From Sapria himalayana (lineage: Eukaryota; Streptophyta; Magnoliopsida; Malpighiales; Rafflesiaceae), in assembly GCA_029783825.1 (NCBI GenBank), contig JAREIK010011389.1, positions 106,610-170,609 on the forward strand: DNA of 64,000 nucleotides. Reading direction: 5' to 3'. The notes under the pieces are model-generated. The model did no database searches, was not told the origin of the DNA, and worked only from the letters and a program-made list of their open reading frames with translations. Below, piece after piece: positions 54,010 through 64,000 of the stretch. Each line of letters starts with the position of its first letter. Position 1 is the stretch's first letter. A program made the position numbers and the translations under genes.

Positions 54010-57000
54010 TGGTTTAAAGGTTTTATTTATAAAATAAAATAACAAAAAATTTAATATAACCTTTGAAACTATAACAATTTTTAATTTTTTTTTAAATGTG
54101 AATACTATATTTAGTTATGATAATCTTAATAATTATATATCTTATAAATTCAATATAAACAATTATATTGATATATATTACAATAATGATCATACAAAAG
54201 ATTAATAAACAATTATTAATGAGATAAATATTGTTTAAAATATATTTACAAAACCTAAAATGATTCAAAATCAAAGTGAAATATTTTACTAAATATTAAT
54301 TTTAAAATTTTAAATTTTTGTATCTATTTATAAGCTTATATATTTTTTGATGAAAAATAAATTATTTAAATTATATGTCTGACTATTAATTTATTTTTTA
54401 ATTTATATTTCTATAAAAATAAACTAAAAATAATTAAAATGTATATATAAAATTATAATGAATACTAATAAAAATGAGATTTATGATTTATTATTTATGG
54501 TATATCTATTTAGTGGTTATGTTTATTGTGGTTTTGGGGTTAATGAATTTATTGATTTATATGTTTACACAATTAGGTTTTATTTATTGATAAATAGGTT
54601 TATTTATTGATAAATAGGTTTTATTTAATCAATGAAATAACAAAAAATATATTTTTATGAATTTTCGTGATTTTCAAAGGTTATAACCTTTGAAAATATA
54701 ATAAATTTTTAATAGTTCTAAAATATGAATACAATACTTAGTTATAATAATCTTAATAATTATATTAGATGTAAATTCAATAGATATAATTTTATTAATA
54801 TATATTATTTTGATGATCAAAAAATAAATTAATAAACTATTATTAATAAGAAAGATATTAATTAAAATATATTTGCAGAACCCAAGATAATTTAAAATCA
54901 AAGTAAATTATATCACTAAATAAAATTTTAAATTTTTGAAATTTTGTTTATTTTTATAAGCTTATATTTTTTTTCATAAAAAATAATATATTTAAATTAT
55001 ATATGTCTCACTCATTATTTATTTTGTAATTATTATTTCTATAAAAATAAACTAAAAAATAATTAAAATGAATATTTAAAATTATAATGAATACAAATAA
55101 AAATGAGATTTATTATTTATTATTTAGGTAATATAGGTTTAATGGTTTAAGTATTTAGGAGGTTTTGGGGTTTAGGAGTCTAGAGATTTAAATGTTTAGG
55201 TATTTATTGGTTTATAAGTTTTATTTAAATAATAAAATAATAAAAAAATTATTTTTGTTATTTTTTCTCATTTTTGAAGGTTATAACCTTTGAAAATATA
55301 ATAATTTTTAACATTTTTTCAAATGTAAATATAATATTTAGTTATAATAATCTTAATAATTATAAGACATTTAAATTCAATATAAGTAATATTATAGTTA
55401 GATATTATAAAATTGATCAAATAATAAATTAATAAACTATTCTTAATAAGATTGATAGTAATTAAAATATAATTGCAAAACCTATATATAATGATTCAAA
55501 ATCAAAGTAAAATATATTACTAAATAATAATTTTTTGTTTTTAAATTTTTACTACTTTTTATATGCTTATATATTTTTTTTGATTAAAAATAAATTATTA
55601 AAATTATAGTTGTCGCTCTCATTATTTATTTTGTAATTAATATTTCTATAAAAAATAAACTAATAAATAATTAAAATGAATATTTAAAATTATAATGAAT
55701 ACAAATTAAAATGAGATATATGATTTATTATATGTGGTATCTCGATTTAATGGTTTGATTATTTAAACGAGTTTTGTCATTTAGGAGTTTATCAATTTAT
55801 GTTTTTAGGTATTTAGTGGTTTATAGGTTTTATTTATATAATAAAAATAAAATTTTTTTTTATATTTTTTCTGATTTTCAAAGGTTATAAGCTTTAAAAA
55901 TAAAATAATTTTTAAAATTTTTTGAAATGTGAATACTATGTATAATTATATTAATCTTACTAATTATATATCATATAAATTCAATATAAACAATTTTAAT
56001 GATAGATATTATAAAATGATCAAAAATTAAATTAATAAACTATTATTAATAATATATATATTAATTAAAATATATTTACATAACACAAAATGATTCAAAA
56101 TCAAATAAAAATATATTACTAAATAATAATATTTAATTTTTAAATTTGTCCTTCTTTTTATAAGCTTATATTTTTTTGATTAAAAATAAATTATTTAAAT
56201 AATATTTGTCTCACTAGAAATTTATTTTGTATTTAATTTTTCTAAATAATTAAACTATAAATAAATTAAAATGAATATTTAAAATTATAATAAATAGAAA
56301 TAAAAATAAGATTTATTATTTATTAAGTAATATATATATGTTAAAATGTTTATGTACTTAGGGGTTTCTAGGTTTATGAGCTTACTAATTTAAGTAAGTA
56401 AGCATTTAATCATATATAGGTTTTATTTAAAAAAAACAACTAAAAATTTATTTTTATTATTTTCTCTTTTTTTAAGAATATAACCTTTGAAAATATAATA
56501 ATTTTTAAATTTTTTCAAAAGTGAATACAATATTTATTTATAATAATCATAATAATTATATATCATATAAATTCAATATAAACAATTTTAATGATAGATA
56601 TTCTAATAATTATCAAAAAATAAATTAAAAATTTATTATGAATATGATTGATATTACTTAAAATATAATATCAAAACCTAAAAAGATTCAAAATCAAAAC
56701 AAAATATTCTATTAAATAATAATTATTTGTTTTTAAATTTTTATTCTTATTATAAGCTTATCAATTTTTTGATGAAAAATAATTTTTATAAATTATATTT
56801 TTAACTCATAATTTATTTTATAATTAATATAGATATACAAATAAAAAACTAAAAATCAAAATGATTTTTTTAAAATTATAATGAAAACATATAAAAATGA
56901 GATTTATTAATTATTATTTAGTGTATACAAGTTTAAAGGATTATCAATATAAAGGTATCGGAATTTCGTAGTTTAGTGATTTAATTGTTTAGGCATTTAG

Positions 57001-60000
57001 TGGTGTATAGGTTTTATTTAAACATTGAAATAACAAAAAAAATATTTTTTTTTTATTTTTTCACATGTTCAAAGGTTATAATCTTTGAAAATATAAAAAT
57101 TTTAAAACTTTTTTCAAAATTGAATACAATTTTTGTTATAATAATTATAAAATTTATATATCATATAAATTCAATATAAACATTTTTATTGATAAATATT
57201 CTAATAATGATCAAAAAATAAATTAATAATCTATTATTAATAAGTTAGATATCAATTAAAAGATAATTACAAAATTTAAAATGATTCAGAAACAAAGCAA
57301 AATATATTACAATATAATAATTTTTTGTTTTTAATTTTTTTCTTCTTTTACTAAGTTTATCAATAATTTTTTGTTGAAAAAAATTTATATAAATTATATT
57401 TGTCTAACTTATAATTTATTTTGTAATTAATATTTATATAAAAATAAACAAATAAATAATTAAAATGAATATTTAAAATTATAATGAAAAAAATAAAAAT
57501 GAGATTTATTATTTATTATTTAGGATATACATGTTTAAAAAATTTATCTATTTAGGGTTTTCGAGATCTAGAAGTTATTGATTTAAGTATTTAGGCATTT
57601 AATGGTTTATAGGTTTTATTCAAACAATGAAATAACAAAAAATTTAATTTTGATATTTTTTCAAATTTTCTAAGGTTTTAACATTTGAAAATATTATAAT
57701 TTTAAAATTTTTTAAAAATGTAAATACAATATTAAGTAATAATAAATATTATAACTATATATAATATAAACCAAATATAAATAATTTTATTGATAGATAT
57801 TATATCAATTATCAAAAAATAAATTATTAAACTAGTATTAATATGATAGATATAAATTAAAATATAATTAAAAACCCTAATATGATTCAAAATCAAAGTA
57901 AAATTTATTACTAAATAATAATTTCTTTTTTAGTTTTTGCATCATTTTATAATCTTATATGTTTTTTTGATGAAAAATATATTATTTAAATTATATTTGT
58001 ATCACTCATAATTTATTTTGTAATAAATATTTCTATAAATTATTTAAATTATATTTAAGGTTTACGAGTTTAAAAATTAAGTATTAAAAGTCTTCGGGGT
58101 CTAGGAGTTTAGATATTTATGTATTTAGGAATTTAATGGTTTATAAGTTTTATATAAACAATGATATAACAAAAAATTTATTTTTGTTATTTTTTCTCAT
58201 TTCTGAAGGTTATAAACTTTTTAAATATAACAATTTTTAAATTTTTTTTATATGTGAATACTATATTTAGTTATGATAATCTTAAAATTATATATCATGT
58301 AAATTTAATATAAACAATTATATTGAAAAATATTATATTAATGATCAAAAAATAAATTAATAAACTATTATTAATAAGAAAGATATTAATTTTAAATATA
58401 TTTGCAAAACATAAATTTATTGAAATCAAAGTAAAATATATTACAAAATAATACTTTCTTTGATGTTTTGCTTCTTTTTATAAGTATATATTTTTTGTTA
58501 TTAAAAGTAAATTATTTAAATTATATTTGTCTTCCTTATAATTTATTTTTTATTTATAATTCTATAAAAATAAACTAATAAATAATTAAAATGATTATTT
58601 AAAATTATAATGAATACAAATGAAATAGAGATTTATTATTTATTATTCAGGATATACTAGTTTTATGGTTTAAGTATTTAGGAGTTTTAGGGTTTAGTGA
58701 TTTAAGTGTTTAGGCCTTAAGTGATTTATAGTTTTTATTTAAAGAATGAAAAAATAAAAAATTTAATTTTTTGATTTTTTTTAATTTTTGAAGGTTATAA
58801 CCTTAGAAAAAAATATAATTTTTTAATTTTTTTAAATGTGAATATTCAGTAATAATAATCTTAATAATTATATATAATGTAAACTCAATATAGATAATTT
58901 TTTTAATAGATATTATTATAATGATCAATAAAAAATTAATTAACTATTATTAATAATAAAATATAATTGCAAAATTTAAATGATTCAAAATAAAAATAAA
59001 ATATATTACTAAATAATAAATTTTTATTATTAAAATTTTGCCTCTTTTTATAAGGATATATATTTTTTTTATTAAGAATAAATTTTTTAAATTAGATTTG
59101 TCTAACTAATAATTAATTTTGTAATTAATATTTCTATAAAAATAAACTGATAAATACTTAAAATAAAAATTTAAAATTATACTAAATAAAAATTAAATTG
59201 AGATTTATGATTTTTTATTAATGTACACTAGTTTAATAGTTTATATATTTAAATGTTTTGTCATTTAGGAGCTTAGCAATTTATGTTTTTAGGCATTTAG
59301 TGGTTTATAGGTTTTATTTAAACAATAAAATAATAAAAAAAAATTTGTAATTTTTTCACATTTTCATAGGTTATAACCTTTGAAAATATAAAAATATTTA
59401 AAATTATTTGAAATGTGAATACAATATTTAGTTATAATAATATTAATATTTATATATCATATAAATTGAATATAAACAATTTTATTGATAAATAATATAA
59501 TAATGATCAAAATTTAAATTAATAAACTTAAAAAAAAATATTGATATTAATTAAAAAATATTTACAAAACACAAATTGATTCAAAATTAAAGTAAAATAT
59601 ATTTCAGGATAATAATTTTTAATATTTAAATTTATACTTCTTTTATAAGCATATATTTTTTTTGATTAAAAAAAAATTAATTAAAATATTTATGTCACTC
59701 TCATTATTTAATTTGTAATAAATATATCTATAAAAATAAACTAATAAATAATTAAAATAAATATTTAAAATTATAATAAATAGAAATAAAAATTAGATTT
59801 ATTAATTATTAAGTAGTATATAGTTATTTAATGGATTATGTATTTAGGCATTATGAGGTTTAGGAGTTTATTGATTTAACTGTGTATGCTTTTAGTGGTT
59901 TATATGTTTTATTAAAAAAATAAAATATTAAAAAATTTATTTTTATTATTATTTGATATTTTAAAAGTTTATAACCTTTGAAAATATAATAATTTTTCAA

Positions 60001-61233
60001 TTTTTTTTAATGTGAATATAATATATAGTCATAATAATCATTATATTTATATATCATATAAATTCTATATAAACAATTTTATTGATAAATGTTCTAATAA
60101 TGATCAAAAAATAAATTAATAATCTATTATTAATAAGATAGATATCAATTAAAATATAATTATAAAACCTATAATGATTCAGAAGAAAAGCAAAATATAT
60201 TACTATATAATAATTTTTTGTTTTGAAATTTTTTTTTCTTTTAAAAATATATCAATAATTTTTTGATAAAAAATAATTTATATAAATTATATTTGTCTAA
60301 CTCAATTTATTTGTAATTAATATTTATTTATAAATAAACAAATAAATAATTAAAATGAATATTTAAAATTATAATGAAAAAAAATGAGATTTATTATTTA
60401 TTATTTATTATTTAGAGATACCGGTTTAATTTAAATTAGATTCGTCTCACTAATAATTTATTTTGTAATTAATATTTCTTTAAAATATTCTAATAAATAA
60501 TTAAAATAAAAATTTAAAATTATACTCAATAAAAATTAAAATGAGATTTATGATTTATTATTAAGGTATACTAGTTTAATAATTTAACTATTTAGAGGTT
60601 TTATCGTTAAGAGTTTAGCGATTTATGTTTTTAGGCTTTTAGTGGTTTATAGGTTTTATTTAAAAAAATTAAAATAACCGAAAAAATTTCTATAATTTTG
60701 TATCTTTTTGAGTGGTTATAACATTTGAAAATATAATAATATTTAATTTTTTTTTGAAATTTTAATACAATATATTGTTATAATAATATAAATAATTATA
60801 TATCATATAAATTTAATATAAATAATTTTATTGATATATATTATAATAATGATCAAAAATTAAATTTATAAACTAGTAATATTAAGATAGATATTAATTA
60901 AAAAATATTTACAAAACCTAAATTGATTCAAAATTAAAGTAACTTATATTACTTGATAATAATTTTTAATTTTTAAATTTATAGTTCTTTTATAAGCGTA
61001 TATTTTTATTAGATAAATAATATATCATTTAAATTATATCTGTCCCACTCATAATTTATTTTGTAATAAATATTTTTAAATAAATACACTAATAAATAAT
61101 TAAAATGAATATTTAAAAATATAATAAATAGCAAAAAAAATAGATTTATTAATTATTAAATAGTTTTAGCGGTTTAATGATTTATGTATTTAGGCATTAC
61201 AGGGTTTAGGAGTTTACTGATTTAACTTTATAT
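54010..61233 (-). repeat. AT-rich satellite array (block 8)
   Basis: Minus-orientation monomers, with boxes near 54684, 55283, 55884, 56480, 57080, 57675, 58213, 58800, 59370, 59970 and 60722. The marker variant TAGTTCTAAAATATG lies at about 54713-54728, but no S segment follows it at the usual 2.0-2.3 kb, unlike the other three occurrences. A shortened monomer occurs near 58030, about 3 kb before hAT copy D, echoing the spacing at copies A and B. The last about 250 bp is nearly identical to the complement of 12264-12530. Confidence 0.92.
54575..54625. repeat. local tandem duplication AGGTTTTATTTATTGATAAAT
   Basis: Two full copies of about 20 bp (54575-54595 and 54596-54615) and the start of a third. 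This is a small slippage expansion within one monomer. Confidence 0.75.
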
Positions 61234-61241
61234 GCATTTAG
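61234..61241. repeat. left target-site duplication of hAT copy D
   Basis: GCATTTAG directly precedes the terminal repeat. The right partner lies beyond the window. Confidence 0.8.
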
Positions 61242-61547
61242 TAGGGGTGCTCACGGGACTCAGAGATTCGCGACCCGACCCGAAGTCATGTCCCGAAAGA
61301 TTCGGGACAGAGAAAAATCCGTTGACTTTAACTTTTCTCGTCCCATTCTGTCACGTATTTTTTATTTAGGGATGGTTCTAGATCTTAAGCAATATCCATC
61401 CCGAGAACCGTCCCATCCTAAAAAACCGAAACTAGAACCAAGAATATATATATATATATAACATTAAGATGCCACCAATTCTGCTACTGCCCATCCAATT
61501 CCAATGCACTTATTGATGTTCTGATGAGTTCCATGCCACCTCACGCC

Positions 61548-61555
61548 TTTCCAGC
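61548..61555. repeat. left target-site duplication of the nested MITE
   Basis: TTTCCAGC, repeated exactly at 62021-62028. Removing the MITE and one copy restores the leader sequence seen in hAT copy B. Confidence 0.93.
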
Positions 61556-62020
61556 TAGAGGTGTCAAACGGGCCGGGCCGGCCCGGCACGATAAAAAAAC
61601 GTGCCCGGGCCCGTGCCGTGCCCGGGCGAACAAACCACGTGCCGGGCCGTGCCCGGCACGGCACGCCGGCACGCGTGCCTGCGTCGTGAGTCGTGAGTCG
61701 CGACTCACGGTCACGACTCACTGAGTCGCGACTCACGGTCACGACTCACTGAGTCGTGACTCGTGACCCAACCGGGCCCCGCCCCCGGTAAAAAGACCGC
61801 GGGTCGGGTCCAAACAGACCCGCCCCGCCCCGCCTGCCCTGCCTTGCCGTGCGCCCGTGCCCGAGCGGGCCGGCACGGCACGGCACGGCCTTGCCGTGCC
61901 CACGGGCCGTGCCGTGCCCGAATTTAAAAAACCGTGCCGTGCCCGGCACGGCACGGTAGCACGGCTGGGCACGTGAAAAACGGGCCGTGCCGTGCTGGGC
62001 CGGCCCGTTTGACACCTCTA
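61556..62020. mobile_element. GC-rich hAT-type MITE (465 bp) nested in hAT copy D
   Basis: Ends are TAGAGGTGTCAAACGGGCC and the matching complement GGCCCGTTTGACACCTCTA, with perfect 8-bp duplications as for hAT elements. The interior is strikingly GC-rich, built from CCCGGCACGGCACG-like words, in sharp contrast to the AT-rich surroundings. A 28-bp unit with a GAGTCGCGACTC core is tandemly repeated at 61695-61722 and 61723-61750, with a partial third copy after it. Elements with such ends and GGGCC-rich subterminal sequence are widespread in angiosperms. There is no coding capacity: the overlapping open frames on both strands (61464-62015) reflect few stop codons in GC-rich DNA. Confidence 0.92.
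61695..61766. repeat. 28-bp tandem repeat with palindromic core inside the MITE
   Basis: Two perfect 28-bp units followed by a partial, altered third. Each contains GAGTCGCGACTC, a 12-bp palindrome, and CGTGAGTCG-type words on both strands, so the block can fold on itself. Confidence 0.85.
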
Positions 62021-62287
62021 TTTCCAGCCATGTTCAGTTAGGTCCAGCCCTTGTCCGTCGCACTTCTGGTTGTCTCCACCATGTCTCAGATGCCACCAGC
62101 CTTTTGGTTTGTTTTTCTGACGAGAATTGACTGATTAATTATTATTATTATGTCTCTCAGTAAGTTTTGTTGAGTATTGGTTGTGGTTGGGCCAAATGAG
62201 TGGGCTGAATGTGTTACAGTCAGTTTTGTAGAGCTTTCTAGTTTGAAATATTTATATGTATTTATGATTAACATATTATATTAATTA

Positions 62288-64000
62288 ATGGCAATGCAGA
62301 TGGCACAATCCAACGGTAAACGAAAAATACAATAAATTAAATATGATCACATCTCAAATGATCAAAGTACTGGTAAATTCAATCATCATCTTTTCACGAA
62401 CCCTCCTATTGTTACGGCAGGTTCTTCAATTCTAATTGTAAAAGAAAGTCAAGGTACATCTGAACCTCAAGCTAATAAAAAGTATAAGTCGGCTATTTGG
62501 AAAACTTATGAGATATTAGTTGATTCATAGGGAAATAAAACTAGTAGTGCAGCTTGTATATGGTGTAGGGAAAGAATATTTCGCAAAAGTGGTCAAGGTA
62601 CTTCGGGTCTATGGAAATACTTGAGAGAGACTTGTAGAAAATTTCCACACAAAAAAGAATTAATATAAGCTCACAAAGGTAAAGACAAGTCATAATCTTT
62701 ATTGAGTTTCACTAAAGGTACTAGTTCAGAGGATAACAAATTAACTTGTTACAAATTTGATCAACAAATAGTTAGGGAGGCTTTGGTGAAAATGATCATA
62801 AAAGATGAATTGCCTTTTTGTTTTGTTGAGAGGGATGAGTTTAATGAGTTTTGTAAAGTTGGTGTGCCTCAATTTAAAATTCCATCTAGGCACTCTATAA
62901 TGAGAGATTGTTTTTCTATGTTTGTGAAGGAAAATAAGAATTTATTTGATAGGATATCATCTCATTGTTGTAGAGTTTCATTGACTTCCGACACTTGGAC
63001 TAGCATTCAAAATTTGTCTTATATATGTTTGACTATTCATTTCTTTTAAATCAATGGAATATGCATAAAAGGCTTTTGAACTATTGCGTAATTAAAAGTC
63101 ATTTTGGAGTTAATATTAGAAATGCTATTGAGTTTTGCATGAATGAATGAGGTTTGAGAATGTTGATGTGCATTACTGTTGACAATGCATGAAATAATGA
63201 TGTTGCAGTTGAACAATTGAAAAAAAGGCTTGTGAAGAAAAGTGTTGTACCTTTGAGAGGCGATCATTTTCATATGAGATGTTGTGCTCATATCCTAAAC
63301 TTAATTATCAGAGACGGCATTGCAGTAGTTGAGTGTGCTATTCAAAAAATTAGAGGTGTGGTGAAAAATGTGAGGAGCAGTCCTAAAAGATTAGATATAT
63401 TTAAGTTATGTGTTGAATAAGCAAACTTGACATATGGATCTTTATTGAAATTAGATTGTCCTACAAGATGGAATTCAACTTATTTGATGCTACAAACTGA
63501 TATAAAATATCAAAAGAATTTGATAAGTTGGAGGACAAAGACAAAAGGTTTTTGAAGGAGTTTGGTTCAAACGTTCCAATAGAGAGAGACTGAAAAACAC
63601 CAAAATTTTGGCTCATTTCTAGAAAACTTTTTATGAGGTAACTTGTAAATTTTCTGGCTCATAATATTCATCATGTATTGTTTATTTTCATGAGATTATT
63701 CTAATTTCGAAAAAAAATTGAGCTTTGTGAAAATAGTAGAGATACAATTGTGTCTGAAATGGGTATGAAAATGAGGCATAAATTTAACAAATATTGTGGT
63801 TCTATTCAGTCAACAAATATCATGTTTTTTGTCGTAGTAGTGTTGGATCCTAGATATAAGCTCAAATATCTCAAGGTTAAGTACACTTAGCATTATGGAG
63901 AGGAATTGGCTAAAAATTTGGTGAAAAAGGTTATAAATGCTTTAAATGAGATGATGGATGATTATAAAGATTTAAATAAAGATGAATCAAAAGAAGATGA
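62288..64000 (+). pseudogene. hAT transposase pseudogene (copy D, 3' end outside window)
   Basis: The ancestral start is probably one of the ATG codons at 62288-62302. The BED finger region reads CIWCRERIF then GTSGLWKYLRETC, again with tyrosine in place of the expected histidine ligand. SDTWTSIQ (near 62990) and the DNA-stop-NND second motif (stop at 63190) follow. VLDPRYKLKYL lies near 63842-63874. Breaks include stops at 62528 and 62667, a deletion at about 63045-63055 relative to copy C, TGA at 63148, TAA at 63418, TAA at 63662 and TAG at 63888. At 63807 it keeps CAG (glutamine) where copies B and C have a stop. Confidence 0.88.

Larger units (their letters stand above)
61242..64000 (+). 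mobile_element. hAT element copy D, runs off the window, split by a MITE
   Basis: Starts TAGGGGTGCTCACGGGAC, with the same leader as copy B, and includes an AT microsatellite (61444-61460). The leader is interrupted at 61556-62020 by a GC-rich MITE. After it come a CAGTAAGT donor-like sequence near 62159, a GCAG acceptor-like sequence just before an ATG near 62299, and the transposase gene, which is cut by the window end. In copy B the donor is altered to CAGTCAGT. Confidence 0.9.

Noticed and set aside
61464..62015. Overlapping open frames of 66-92 codons on both strands, rich in R, G, A and P
   Set aside because: They lie in a GC-rich MITE where stop codons are rare; both strands are open at once and no domain is visible.
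1..64000. tRNA, rRNA or intact host protein genes
   Set aside because: None was found by reading both strands; all longer conserved frames belong to the broken hAT transposases.

Overview
The window looks like plant nuclear heterochromatin. It is almost entirely a very AT-rich tandem satellite with a monomer of roughly 590-600 bp, invaded by plant-type transposable elements. These are a BED-finger hAT family with 8-bp target duplications, a GC-rich hAT-like MITE with TAGAGGTGTCAAAC ends, and a solo LTR with a 5-bp duplication. I see no intact host gene and no tRNA or rRNA gene. The species cannot be named from sequence alone; an angiosperm is likely.

Layout. 1-16935: satellite in one orientation, interrupted by a roughly 2.1-kb non-satellite segment (S1, 5519-7640) and an internally deleted hAT copy (A, 10616-12263). 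About 16936-16962: an AT dinucleotide tract where the satellite flips strand. 16963-61241: satellite in the opposite orientation, carrying S2 (25352-27826), a solo LTR (31270-31842), hAT copy B with both ends (36469-40169), S3 fused to a left-truncated hAT copy C (49040-51270 / 51268-54001), and the left part of hAT copy D (61242 to the window end). D is itself split by a 465-bp MITE (61556-62020).

Each satellite monomer carries two internal structures. One is a perfect or near-perfect palindrome built on TTTTCAAAGGTTA and its mirror. The other is a block of about ten degenerate 8-bp units (NNNTTTAR, or its complement) that resembles a telomere repeat but has a period of 8.

How the parts relate. 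Monomers of recognisable type recur in the same order around S1, S2 and S3 and around the hAT copies, so the array has a higher-order or segmental structure. S2 and S3, and their upstream marker monomer, repeat about 24 kb apart. All hAT copies whose ends are visible sit at the same GCATTTAG site in the same monomer variant. All three long transposase copies share in-frame stops. The simplest reading is one insertion of an element that was already dead, or died soon after, followed by amplification with the satellite through duplication, inversion and deletion. Several breakpoints can be read directly, including a GCT microhomology junction at 51268-51270. The small open frames in the satellite are best explained by low stop density in repeated AT-rich DNA.
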